NCBI GenBank assembly: GCA_946415315.1
Contig: CAMKRZ010000001.1
Span: 62,001 to 126,000 of the forward strand
Direction: 5' to 3'
DNA length: 64,000 bases
Source of the DNA: an uncultured Lachnoclostridium sp.
Lineage (GTDB): Bacteria; Bacillota; Clostridia; Lachnospirales; Lachnospiraceae
Shown here one piece after another: positions 23,628 through 31,612 of the stretch; position 1 is the first letter of the stretch, and every line of letters begins with the position of its first letter. Position numbers and translations under genes: made by a program. A model generated the notes under the pieces. It was given only the letters and a program-made list of their open reading frames with translations, did not search any database and was not told the DNA's origin.

Positions 23628-25652
23628 ATGGAGAGATACATCTTAAAAAGCCCGCAGGAGGGCATCGCGGTTGCAAGAGCCTACCGGGTTGACGACCCTG
23701 ATGTTCCGTCGGAAAATCAGGGCAGTTCCGCAGTCTCACTGGAGGAGGCCGTGGCCGGCTTGAAGGAGGACCTTCTTTCGACAGCGGCGGTTGCGGACGT
23801 TGATTATTCGGAAATGCTTGAGGCGCAGATCATGCTGCTGAGGGATCCTTCATTTTCCGGAAGAGCGCTTGCACTTGTCAGGGACGAAGGCATGGAGCCG
23901 ATACAGGCGGTGGAGGTTGCAAGCCGGGAGCTGGAGGAGGAATTTGCCGCCAACGCCAACCCCATCGTGCGCGGAAGAACGGCCGATGTGCGGGGGCTTC
24001 GGGACGAGCTGATCGCGAGGTTGACAGGGCAGAAGCGCGATCGTCTGAGCGAGCCTGTGATCCTCGCCGGCGAGGAGATCAGCCCGGCGTTTCTGCTGCA
24101 GCTTGACCGGTCGCTGATCAGCGGTATTGTCACCGCGAAGGGATCCGCGACATCGCATCTGGCGGTGCTTGCGGGCAACTACGGAATCCCGTACCTCTAC
24201 GGTTCCCGGGATGCGGTTGCGCAAGTGAACGACGGCGACAGACTCATCATCGACGGAACGGAGCTCATCACGGAGCCGGACGATGCAACGCTGCAGGAGG
24301 CGCTTCGGAAGGCGGAACTGCGGAGCGAGAGCGCGGGACAGGCTTCAGGCACCGGGAAAACGCGCATCTACGCCAACGTGGGCAGTCTGCAGGATGTTGA
24401 GGCTGCGGTTGCCGCGGATGCCGGCGGAATCGGGCTGATGCGCACGGAATTCCTGTTTTTAAAGCGCGATACGGAGCCCTCCGAGGACGAGCAGTATGAA
24501 GTCTACCGCAGGGCCGCGGAACTCATGGGCACTCGGGAAATGACGATCCGTACGATGGACATCGGCGCGGACAAGAAAGCGCCGTGGCTGCCGATGGCGG
24601 ACGAGATCAACCCTGCACTCGGGTGCAGGGGAATACGGGTGTCTTTGGCAAATGAGGCGGTTTTTCGCAAACAGGTCCGCGCGCTTCTGAGAGCCGCGGC
24701 AGTGGGAAACATCAAGATCATGCTTCCGATGATCGCAGCAGTCTGGGAATACGATGAGGTGAGCCGTATCATCGGCTCCTGCGCGGATGAGCTGGAGAGG
24801 GACGGTACGCCGTACCGGATTCCAGAGGTCGGCGTGATGATCGAAACGCCGGCGGCTGTCATGATGGCGCCGGAGTTGGCGGAGAAGGCTGCGTTCTTCA
24901 GCGTCGGAACCAACGATCTGACGCAGTACACCATGGCGCTTGACCGTGAGTCGAACGATCCCGGTCGCTATGAGGAGTCGGGCATCGAGCCCGTGCTGCG
25001 GCTGGTGAGCATGCTTGTGAAGGCCGCGCATGAGCACGGCGTCACGGTTTCTGTCTGTGGCGAACTCGCAGGGAACTCAGCGACGATCCGGCGGTTCATC
25101 GAAGCCGGTGTGGACAAGCTTTCGGTTTCCGTGTCGAAGCTCGAAGCCACGCGCGCGAAGGCACTGGAGGCAGAGCAGACGATCACAGCAGCGAAGGCAT
25201 TGAAGGAGAAACATGCGACCGCGGCAGGGCAGGCCCGGGAGGCGGAGCAGGCGATTGTGGAAGCAACCGTCAGCGCCGGGTTTGACATTGTATCGCCGGT
25301 CGACGGAACGGTCGTCCCCATGGAGGAAATCCCGGATCCTGCATTTTCCTCGGGATCTCTCGGAAAATGTCTGGGTATTCTGCCGGAGAACGGCACGATC
25401 TGCGCGCCGTGTGACGGGGTGATCACGGGCATCGCCGAGACGGGTCATGCATTTACCGTAGAAAGGGCCGGCGGAGGGACGATACTTGTCCATGTCGGAA
25501 TCGATACGGTGGGGCTCGGCGGGAAAGGATTTTCCGTGAATGCGGCAGTCGGCGACCGTGTCACGGCAGGGCAGCCGGTACTTGAGGCAGATATTGAGAC
25601 CATCGCAGAAGCCGGGCTGTCATCCATGGTGATTGTGGTGTGTATGGAATAA
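23628..25652 (+). CDS. PTS enzyme I-EIIA fusion
   Basis: A 674-residue cytoplasmic phosphotransferase. Residues 1-525 are enzyme I: phospho-His177 in ATSHLAVLA, PEP-binding GIGLMRTEFL, CRGIRVSL, ETPAAVMMAPE and SVGTNDLTQY, and catalytic Cys in VCGELAGN. An Ala/Glu-rich coiled-coil linker (~530-570) joins an EIIA domain of the glucose family (~575-674) with His607 (TGHAFTVE) and His622 (ILVHVGIDTV). It should take phosphate from PEP, pass it to the HPr domain of the upstream protein, and return it through EIIA to EIIB of the same protein. The start codon follows the upstream stop by 4 nt with a weak binding site, suggesting translational coupling. A hairpin terminator follows. Confidence 0.93.
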   Translation: MERYILKSPQEGIAVARAYRVDDPDVPSENQGSSAVSLEEAVAGLKEDLLSTAAVADVDYSEMLEAQIMLLRDPSFSGRALALVRDEGMEPIQAVEVASRELEEEFAANANPIVRGRTADVRGLRDELIARLTGQKRDRLSEPVILAGEEISPAFLLQLDRSLISGIVTAKGSATSHLAVLAGNYGIPYLYGSRDAVAQVNDGDRLIIDGTELITEPDDATLQEALRKAELRSESAGQASGTGKTRIYANVGSLQDVEAAVAADAGGIGLMRTEFLFLKRDTEPSEDEQYEVYRRAAELMGTREMTIRTMDIGADKKAPWLPMADEINPALGCRGIRVSLANEAVFRKQVRALLRAAAVGNIKIMLPMIAAVWEYDEVSRIIGSCADELERDGTPYRIPEVGVMIETPAAVMMAPELAEKAAFFSVGTNDLTQYTMALDRESNDPGRYEESGIEPVLRLVSMLVKAAHEHGVTVSVCGELAGNSATIRRFIEAGVDKLSVSVSKLEATRAKALEAEQTITAAKALKEKHATAAGQAREAEQAIVEATVSAGFDIVSPVDGTVVPMEEIPDPAFSSGSLGKCLGILPENGTICAPCDGVITGIAETGHAFTVERAGGGTILVHVGIDTVGLGGKGFSVNAAVGDRVTAGQPVLEADIETIAEAGLSSMVIVVCME

Positions 25653-25664
25653 AAGAAATCAAAC

Positions 25665-25705
25665 GGGAGAGAGTCCTATGCTGCGGAACTCTCTCCCTTG
25701 CTTTA
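25665..25705. terminator. Terminator between the PTS operon and the convergent gene
   Basis: GGGAGAGAGT (25665-25674) pairs with ACTCTCTCCC (25688-25697), 13-nt loop, then TTGCTTTAT on plus. The minus side reads GTTTGATTTCTTTT, so it can serve both convergent units. Confidence 0.78.
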
Positions 25706-25773
25706 TCATGTCCGTTGAATATTCCGTCCCATTCGGGCGGTGGTGTTCTCGGATTTCATTTTACGAAGAATAA

Positions 25774-27132
25774 TTACTTCTTCCGGTTGTCGTCATTCTT
25801 GAGTTTCTTCACGACGATGAAGACGACAAGAAGAATAACGATGATAATGATGAGCCAGATGAAGATGCAAAGGCCCAGAGGCTGCGGGCAGAAATGGCAG
25901 AGCGGGCATTTGTCGTCCTTCTTCTCTTCCGGCGCCGGTGTCACCGTGGGAGTAGGCGTAGGGTCGTCAATAACGGGTGTGTCGGTCGGTGTCGGCGTAG
26001 GGTCACCGCCGATCTGCGAGGTTTCGAAGGTCAGAATCTTCGAGTATTCCGAATACACGTCATCAACCTCCGGCTGGCTGCAACGGTAGCGGCAGCGAAG
26101 CTCAATGGGGGTGTCCTTTTCAATTTTTTTGTGTTCGTCGCTGATCAGCGAGAGAAGCGCACACTCCATCTCGCCGGGCTTGACTTCCCAGTCGACATTG
26201 CCCATCGCTACCCATTCCGTGTCGCCTTTTACGCGGGCATACGTCTCGATGACGATGTAACCGCGGTGAGCCTCAGCGTCGACGGCCTGCTTTGCCAGGG
26301 TATCCGGAACCGTGAGCGTGAACGCAACAACCGGATTGTCGTTGAATTCCTTGTCTGTCATGTGGAGGTCGGTGATTTCCGGAGCGGCAATATCATTGCC
26401 TGTGAGCGGCGTATAGGCTTCGACACCCTTGCCGCAGCTTGCGACTTCGGACCAGTCGGAGAAGAAATAGCGATCCCGCTCGGAGTCCCGTGCCGTAAAG
26501 ATGAAACGGGCACGCACGAACACGGTGTGCTTGGTGAAATCAATGATCAGATCTTCGTTTTCATAATCGTAGGTGAACTGATCCGGGTTAAGCTGATCCT
26601 TCACTCCGATCCAGCCGCTCTCCGGGTTGCCGTTCAGGCGCTCGTCGTTCGGAATGCCGCGCAAGATCCACACATCGTTGATGGTTTCAGTCACATTGCC
26701 AATGCCGCACTCTACATAATCCCATTCGCCGTAGTGATAGCCGCCGTTGTCATCGCGCCCGATACCATGTTCGGAATCGCCGTCCCAGTACTTATTGTAG
26801 TGCCAGCCGGACACGGGGTCGTTCACATCGTCGAGAGCCCAGTCAATCTGAATGCTGAACCAGCCGTCGGTGAGTCCGTACTGTGCGAAAAATGCATCCT
26901 TGTCTTCCGCGTTGTCCAGTGCTTCCTGGAACTGGGAGACTATCGTCGGGATGCTGTACGAAAACATACAGGTCGTAGGCGAGTCATTGCCCTCCGCCCA
27001 GGAGACGGAGACGTGCTCCGGTGCCGGAAGAGTGAACGGCAGGGGATTCTTGTCCTCTGCTGCGGCAGCAAGCGGAGCCGCGAGCGCGAGAAGCATGATC
27101 AAAGTCAAAACAAAAGCCAAACATTTCCTCAT
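25774..27132 (-). CDS. Secreted, membrane-anchored surface protein with Cys-rich pre-anchor
   Basis: A 452-residue protein with no family I can name. A signal peptide (~1-28, ending AAAAED) precedes a beta-rich ectodomain of ~360 residues that looks like tandem fibronectin-like modules. Next is a PT-rich linker (PTPTPTDTPVIDDPTPTPT), then a short cysteine cluster KCPLCHFCPQPLGLC, a hydrophobic helix and a basic tail KKLKNDDNRKK. The protein is therefore anchored by its C-terminal helix with the body outside. The CPxCxFCPxPLGxC segment at the membrane boundary is distinctive and may bind metal or form disulfides. The start is the ATG at 27132, after AAAGGAAGG. It has its own promoter (27165-27193). 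Confidence 0.75.
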   Translation of the reverse strand: MRKCLAFVLTLIMLLALAAPLAAAAEDKNPLPFTLPAPEHVSVSWAEGNDSPTTCMFSYSIPTIVSQFQEALDNAEDKDAFFAQYGLTDGWFSIQIDWALDDVNDPVSGWHYNKYWDGDSEHGIGRDDNGGYHYGEWDYVECGIGNVTETINDVWILRGIPNDERLNGNPESGWIGVKDQLNPDQFTYDYENEDLIIDFTKHTVFVRARFIFTARDSERDRYFFSDWSEVASCGKGVEAYTPLTGNDIAAPEITDLHMTDKEFNDNPVVAFTLTVPDTLAKQAVDAEAHRGYIVIETYARVKGDTEWVAMGNVDWEVKPGEMECALLSLISDEHKKIEKDTPIELRCRYRCSQPEVDDVYSEYSKILTFETSQIGGDPTPTPTDTPVIDDPTPTPTVTPAPEEKKDDKCPLCHFCPQPLGLCIFIWLIIIIVILLVVFIVVKKLKNDDNRKK

Positions 27133-27164
27133 ATATGTAACCTTCCTTTCGAAGTGTTGGGATA

Positions 27165-27193
27165 ATTGTAACAAAACGTGTGGGGAACTTCAA
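27165..27193 (-). promoter_or_regulatory. Promoter of the Cys-anchor surface protein gene
   Basis: Minus strand TTGAAG (27193-27188), 17-nt spacer, TACAAT (27170-27165), with TGt before the -10. Confidence 0.75.
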
Positions 27194-27203
27194 TTGTTTT
27201 CTT

Positions 27204-27229
27204 AAAGACACTCCCGAAACTGTGTCTTT
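27204..27229. repeat. Inverted repeat between divergent promoters
   Basis: AAAGACAC (27204-27211) and GTGTCTTT (27222-27229) form a perfect 8-bp dyad with a 10-nt centre. It lies upstream of both divergent promoters and could be an operator or a weak insulating terminator. Confidence 0.4.
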
Positions 27230-27283
27230 TCTCGGAACTATTCATGTAGTTTTCCGTATAAAGGGAGACTGACTGCGTGATTG

Positions 27284-27292
27284 TGTTACAAT
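27284..27292 (+). promoter_or_regulatory. Possible extended -10 promoter for the 27361 gene
   Basis: TGtTACAAT with the hexamer at 27287-27292, about 70 nt before the start. No good -35 is present. Confidence 0.4.
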
Positions 27293-27360
27293 TAGCACAA
27301 GCGTTCGGACTTATTTTCCGAATAAGCTCTAAGGGGTGTAAGACTGTAAGGGGGTGCAAA

Positions 27361-28620
27361 ATGAAAGAAAATCAGAATAATCAAAAAGCATATCGCATGA
27401 TTGTGATTGCGGCTTGCGCGGTTGTCATTATCGCGTTGGGAATCTTTCTCGGAAATAAGCTCACGAAGAAGGAACCTCCGACGGAGGCACCGACGGAAAC
27501 ACCGACGGAAACACCGACGGAAGCTCCAAAGGAAACAAAGAACGAGGAAACGACTTCCTCCGGTGAAGAAGCCGGGGCCGATAAATGGGTCCTGTACAAA
27601 ACGCACGAGTATTCAGGCGATAAGAAGATTTTGGACCGGGTGCGGGAATACTTCTATGATGAGCAGGGAAGACTGACAGAGGAGAAATGCTACGACGCAC
27701 AAGGTTCCCTCGATTATACGGACTATTATTCCTATGACTATGACGGTGAGAGGGTGGAGCGCTGGCAACCCGACAGAGACGGGAAACTCTATTCTGCCAC
27801 AATTTGGGATATGAGCGGTGAGATAGTCGTACACGTTGACGGACATAACGGGGAAACGTACCAGGAAGACTTTTACGACGACGGATTTATAAAGGAATTC
27901 CGCGTTTACGGAAATTCCGATAATCCGTCAGGGGGACAGGCGGAGAAGAAACTTTTGAATGTGTTAAAATGGGAATATGATGCCGAGAGAAAGAATATAA
28001 GACGAATCTCTTACACGGTTCACGACAACGGAGAGCTGAAACCGGTGGATGATCTGCGGTTTGAGCTGGATTCCGAGGGACGTGTAGTCCGGTGTGTCAC
28101 TCCGAAAGACGGGAATAAAACCCAGTCCGTTACCGAGTACCGGTATGAGGGAAACCGTCGGATCGAGACCGTTACCGAGGGAGCGAGTGTATTTGAGATT
28201 GTATACGAGGGAGGACGTATAATCTCGCGGAAATCAATAAAGGGAGACGGAACCGGATGGAGGGAGGAGTACTATTATCCCAACGTAAACTCGTTCAATG
28301 CGGATTATGTTTATACATATGTTGAGAACGAAATCACGGTTAAGGCGGATGGTACGGAAACTCCTAAGTACAAAATTGAGTTTACAAACGATGGGCAGCC
28401 TCTTCGCAAGATTGATCTTGAAACCGGTGAGGTATTGGTTGAATATCAGTACGGGTCAGACAGAAAACTGAGTGCGGTTCTGGCCGGACATTTTGGTGAT
28501 CTCACGCTGCGGAAGGTGGCGGACATCAAATTGGATCAATACGGAAAGGTAGTGGAATGTACCAGCTATGGTATCTATGCGCGTTACGAGTGGATTCGTC
28601 TGTCGGACGCTGAGAAGTAA
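27361..28620 (+). CDS. Membrane-anchored protein with PT-rich stalk and YD-like repeats
   Basis: A 419-residue protein, family not identified. An N-terminal basic segment and one hydrophobic helix (~12-35) with no signal cleavage site suggest a type II anchor. A Thr/Pro/Glu stalk (TEAPTETPTETPTEAP) follows, then a ~340-residue extracellular region rich in Tyr/Asp/Gly turns such as YFYDEQGRL, YSYDYDGERV and YEYDAERKN. These resemble the tyrosine-aspartate repeats of RHS/YD-type or MORN-like beta structures. The ATG at 27361 has AGGGGGTG 3-10 nt upstream. It is read divergently from the Cys-anchor surface protein and shares its style of PT linker, so both may sit in the same wall layer. Confidence 0.65.
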   Translation: MKENQNNQKAYRMIVIAACAVVIIALGIFLGNKLTKKEPPTEAPTETPTETPTEAPKETKNEETTSSGEEAGADKWVLYKTHEYSGDKKILDRVREYFYDEQGRLTEEKCYDAQGSLDYTDYYSYDYDGERVERWQPDRDGKLYSATIWDMSGEIVVHVDGHNGETYQEDFYDDGFIKEFRVYGNSDNPSGGQAEKKLLNVLKWEYDAERKNIRRISYTVHDNGELKPVDDLRFELDSEGRVVRCVTPKDGNKTQSVTEYRYEGNRRIETVTEGASVFEIVYEGGRIISRKSIKGDGTGWREEYYYPNVNSFNADYVYTYVENEITVKADGTETPKYKIEFTNDGQPLRKIDLETGEVLVEYQYGSDRKLSAVLAGHFGDLTLRKVADIKLDQYGKVVECTSYGIYARYEWIRLSDAEK

Positions 28621-28694
28621 AGAGTACTGAGGCATTGCAATGTTCTTTATTATGCGAAAGACGAAAACTCACGAAGAATAACAAAAAAAGCAAA

Positions 28695-28735
28695 TCCCGC
28701 GTTGCGAGAACATTCGTAACGCGGGAATATTTGTT
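28695..28735. terminator. Bidirectional terminator
   Basis: TCCCGCGTT (28695-28703) pairs with AACGCGGGA (28718-28726). The minus side continues into TTTGCTTTTTTTG, the plus side into ATATTTGTT. It separates two convergent genes. Confidence 0.82.
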
Positions 28736-28760
28736 CAAAAGGAAAGACGCTTTCTAAGGG

Positions 28761-29615
28761 TCAAAGGGAATTTAAGTAAAACGTGTAGTAGAAGAATCCG
28801 ACTGCCACGCTCGCCAGATTGGCCGTCAGAGCGTACAAAATGCTTCGCAGCGGTTTTTTGGTGCCGTCCTTCTTGCGCAGCATGATCGCGTAGTACACGG
28901 CCTCAACCAGGAGAATCCCCAGCTCGCAACAAAAGTAGGAAAACCAGAAGTCAAGGCCTCCGGGCCGGTCGGTACAGATGAGGACAACATTCAGGATCAG
29001 TTGTGTCACCGTGTTGATGATCAGAAAATGAATCCGGTTCTTCTTGGTTGACAGACCGAACAAGCTGAGTATAATGCCTTCCACAATCAGCGTAAGAACA
29101 TAACAGATGAGAAAGTTTTTGATATAGTTCAGTATGCTCTGCGAGTAGACTTCTTTGATCTCTCCGCTTGACGCTTTGTAGTCGAAGACAGCGTTGTATC
29201 TGTTTTTGGTAATAGGATCACTCAGATACACGGTTCCGCTTGTCGTGACAAGGATTACCCGAAAACGATTAGGAACGCTATAGCCGAACTCGTACGTTCC
29301 AGGGGAAGTCGAATGGTAGTAGGCATCTCCTACGGGGGAAACATGCAATTTCCAGCCGTCATGTTCGTAATTGACTAAAGTTTCGAGTGCAGCATTGTTC
29401 TTTACTTCTTCTTTATTTTTCACTCCCTCCAGAAAATTTCCGCCGACATCATCATCCTGCAACAGCCCGATATAGTAGTCCGCGGGAGCGTTTGTTACGT
29501 TTATCGTTATGCTCGGTTTCGGACCCATGTCGGCGTAAGCAATCCCCATGACAAGCGGCAGAACCAGGAAGAAAACAAGAAGCAGACTGAGCTTTTGATG
29601 ATTTGTTTTGCTCAT
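28761..29615 (-). CDS. Secreted N-domain, four-helix C-terminal membrane protein
   Basis: A 284-residue protein of unknown function. A signal-like hydrophobic segment ends in IAYADMGPKPSITI; the ADMGPKPS start of the mature part is one I have seen in other clostridial membrane proteins. The extracellular domain (~25-150) is beta-rich. Residues ~165-284 contain about four membrane helices with polar loops such as STKKNRIH. Start ATG at 29615, after a GGGGGG tract. Its promoter appears to share its -35 with the divergent peroxidase gene. Confidence 0.68.
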   Translation of the reverse strand: MSKTNHQKLSLLLVFFLVLPLVMGIAYADMGPKPSITINVTNAPADYYIGLLQDDDVGGNFLEGVKNKEEVKNNAALETLVNYEHDGWKLHVSPVGDAYYHSTSPGTYEFGYSVPNRFRVILVTTSGTVYLSDPITKNRYNAVFDYKASSGEIKEVYSQSILNYIKNFLICYVLTLIVEGIILSLFGLSTKKNRIHFLIINTVTQLILNVVLICTDRPGGLDFWFSYFCCELGILLVEAVYYAIMLRKKDGTKKPLRSILYALTANLASVAVGFFYYTFYLNSL

Positions 29616-29670
29616 TTTGATACCCCCCAATAGTATAATTGTCTGCCATACATTTTCTGTATGTCCTGTT

Positions 29671-29699
29671 ATTATATCAGATAATGAATTCTCTTGCAA
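29671..29699 (-). promoter_or_regulatory. Strong promoter for the 28761-29615 gene; shared palindromic -35
   Basis: Minus strand TTGCAA (29699-29694), 17-nt spacer, consensus TATAAT (29676-29671), with TGa before the -10. TTGCAA is self-complementary and also fits as the -35 of the divergent promoter. Confidence 0.82.
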
Positions 29700-29721
29700 A
29701 CAACCATAAAGATGATATACT
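29694..29721 (+). promoter_or_regulatory. Promoter for the thiol peroxidase gene; shared palindromic -35
   Basis: Plus strand TTGCAA (29694-29699), 16-nt spacer, TATACT (29716-29721), with TGa before the -10. The leader is about 30 nt. The -35 is the same six base pairs used on the minus strand. Confidence 0.65.
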
Positions 29722-29758
29722 CATTTTTATAAAAATGATCTGCGGGAGGAGCGGAATT

Positions 29759-30211
29759 ATGTTGGAGGTTGGAACAAAAGCACCGGATTTTACGCTGCCG
29801 GATCAGAACGGAAAGATGCATTCGCTGAAGGATTACCGGGGAAAGAAGATCATCCTGTATTTCTATCCGAAGGACAATACGTCGGGCTGCACGAAGCAGG
29901 CCTGCGGCTTCTCGGAGCGGTACCCGCAATTCACGGAGAAGGGTGTGGAGGTGCTCGGCGTCAGCAAGGACAGCGTGGAATCCCACAAGAAATTTGAGGA
30001 GAAATACGGTCTCGCGTTCACGCTGCTGGCGGACCCGGAGCGCAAGGTGCTGGAAGCCTACGATGTCTGGAAGGAGAAGAAAAACTACGGCAAAGTCTCC
30101 ATGGGCGTGGTGCGCACGACCTATCTGATCGACGAGAACGGCATGATCATCCGGGCCAACGACAAGGTGAAGGCCGCTGAAGACCCGGAGAAGATGCTGG
30201 GCGAAGTGTGA
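29759..30211 (+). CDS. bcp: Thioredoxin-dependent thiol peroxidase (Bcp/PrxQ)
   Basis: A 150-residue cytoplasmic peroxiredoxin of the Bcp/PrxQ group. It begins VGTKAPDFTLPDQNGK and has the peroxidatic cysteine in NTSGCTKQAC, with the second cysteine five residues on, the spacing typical of PrxQ. It reduces hydrogen peroxide and organic peroxides using thioredoxin. GGGAGGAG lies before the ATG at 29759. Monocistronic from its own extended -10 promoter. No PerR box was recognised. Confidence 0.92.
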   Translation: MLEVGTKAPDFTLPDQNGKMHSLKDYRGKKIILYFYPKDNTSGCTKQACGFSERYPQFTEKGVEVLGVSKDSVESHKKFEEKYGLAFTLLADPERKVLEAYDVWKEKKNYGKVSMGVVRTTYLIDENGMIIRANDKVKAAEDPEKMLGEV

Positions 30212-30268
30212 TCGGGGCGCGTGTCATCGAAGAAAGCAGGGCGTGATCCTGCATGAGAGGGAGGGAAC

Positions 30269-30748
30269 ATGTTTGTCAGATTGAAAAACGGGTTGCTGTA
30301 CGGAGTGTTCTCAAACGGAATCAGCGACTACATCTTCACGCATGATGCGGATAAGGCAGGACCGGATTTTCAGCAGGTCAGGGACAAATACAGAAAGGAA
30401 ATCGTCCTTGGCGGCGAGGATATTGAAGAGTGCTTTGAGGTGGTCTTTAAGGTGAAGTTTGACGTGGGAATTCCCGGGGCTAAGGATGTTTGGGTTGTTG
30501 AGCGGGACAGCGACATCCCGAACAACAAGCTGGTGCTGTGGGGCGGAAACTTTGATGGCTGGGATTTTCATGAAAACGGAGTGAGTTCCAAGGAAGTCGA
30601 CTTTCGGGACGCTGAGGCGCAGTTCATGGAGAAGCTTGTCTTTTCACAAGGCGGCAAGGAGTATGCGCGCCCGAAGCGCGTCGTGACTGAGCTTACGAAG
30701 GAAGAGTTCGGGAAGGCTGTCGAACTTTATGATGAGAGAAATGTATAA
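30269..30748 (+). CDS. Hypothetical protein
   Basis: A 159-residue soluble acidic protein I do not recognise. It starts with a beta segment (FVRLKNGLLYGVFSNG), has a central VWVVERDSDIPNNKLVLWGGNFDGW segment and a helical C-terminus (LTKEEFGKAVELYDERN). No signal peptide, membrane helix or catalytic motif is visible. A good GGGAGG site precedes the ATG. The Nudix gene follows after 17 nt, so the two are probably cotranscribed. Confidence 0.6.
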   Translation: MFVRLKNGLLYGVFSNGISDYIFTHDADKAGPDFQQVRDKYRKEIVLGGEDIEECFEVVFKVKFDVGIPGAKDVWVVERDSDIPNNKLVLWGGNFDGWDFHENGVSSKEVDFRDAEAQFMEKLVFSQGGKEYARPKRVVTELTKEEFGKAVELYDERNV

Positions 30749-30765
30749 GAGATACGGGGGATGAA

Positions 30766-31212
30766 ATGGTAACCTACACATGGCATAAAGGCGTAATGCC
30801 GGAAGACTTGCCGGTACGGCAGGTGTACGGGATCGCCTTCGCGAAGGACGGCAGGATTTTCCTGCGGATTGACAGAGGGAGATACAAACTGACCGGCGGC
30901 AGACCCGAGGGCGCGGAAACGTTTGAGGAGACGCTGCGGCGGGAGTATCTCGAGGAGGCGAATATCGAGTTGGGCGATGCGCACTATCTCGGATATCTGG
31001 CTGTTGAGGACGGACAGTCGCGGTACGCACAGGTTCGGATGGTCACGCAGATCAAGCAGATCCATGAGAATCACGTTGACCCGGACACCGGGAGGATGTA
31101 CGGGAGAGTGTTTGTGGAAGCAGACGACGTGAAGGAGTATCTGGGCTATTCGGACTCGGCCGGAAATCAGATGATGGACGATGCCGTTTCAATGGCTCGG
31201 GAGATATTCTGA
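30766..31212 (+). CDS. Nudix hydrolase
   Basis: A 148-residue Nudix-family pyrophosphohydrolase. The Nudix box is GRPEGAETFEETLRREYLEE, matching Gx5Ex7REUxEE; the usual glycine after EE is replaced (EEANIEL). It should hydrolyse a nucleoside diphosphate linked to another group, with Mg2+ held by the REYLEE glutamates. The substrate cannot be told from sequence. It follows the preceding hypothetical gene after 17 nt. Confidence 0.85.
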   Translation: MVTYTWHKGVMPEDLPVRQVYGIAFAKDGRIFLRIDRGRYKLTGGRPEGAETFEETLRREYLEEANIELGDAHYLGYLAVEDGQSRYAQVRMVTQIKQIHENHVDPDTGRMYGRVFVEADDVKEYLGYSDSAGNQMMDDAVSMAREIF

Positions 31213-31254
31213 GGAGTGCCCGCGTAGCGGAGAAGTTGTTTCGGAGGGGGAATC

Positions 31255-31602
31255 ATGGACCTTAAGGTTTTTCTTGCTATCGTCATTGCCGCGGCGGTTC
31301 TCGTTTATTTTCGGCCGTTTGCGAGTATGTGGCTCGTCAGGCGGAAGTGCACGGCGACCGTGGGCGGAAAATACGTTTATACCGAGTGGTTTTACAAGTC
31401 GCAGGGAATCGGCGGAGGGCATTCCACTGCGTTGCCTGCCTACGAGTACACGGTGGACGGCAAGCTCTATCTGACCCTGGTTGAGGGAATGGAGCAGGAA
31501 TACAACGTGTTTCCTCTCGACGTAGAGGTGAAGTACAACCCGTCGAACCCCGAGGTGTGCTTCATCAACGGTAAGCGAGGAACACTCATCAAGGGAAAAT
31601 GA
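31255..31602 (+). CDS. Small membrane-anchored protein (DUF3592-like)
   Basis: A 115-residue protein with one N-terminal hydrophobic helix (~5-25). A beta-rich domain follows with a conserved-looking ALPAYEYTVDGKLY strand and VKYNPSNPEVCFI, the features that suggest the DUF3592 family. Function unknown. GGAGGGGG lies just before the ATG. The GH10 gene starts 10 nt after its stop. Confidence 0.62.
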   Translation: MDLKVFLAIVIAAAVLVYFRPFASMWLVRRKCTATVGGKYVYTEWFYKSQGIGGGHSTALPAYEYTVDGKLYLTLVEGMEQEYNVFPLDVEVKYNPSNPEVCFINGKRGTLIKGK

Positions 31603-31612
31603 AGGAGCAGGG

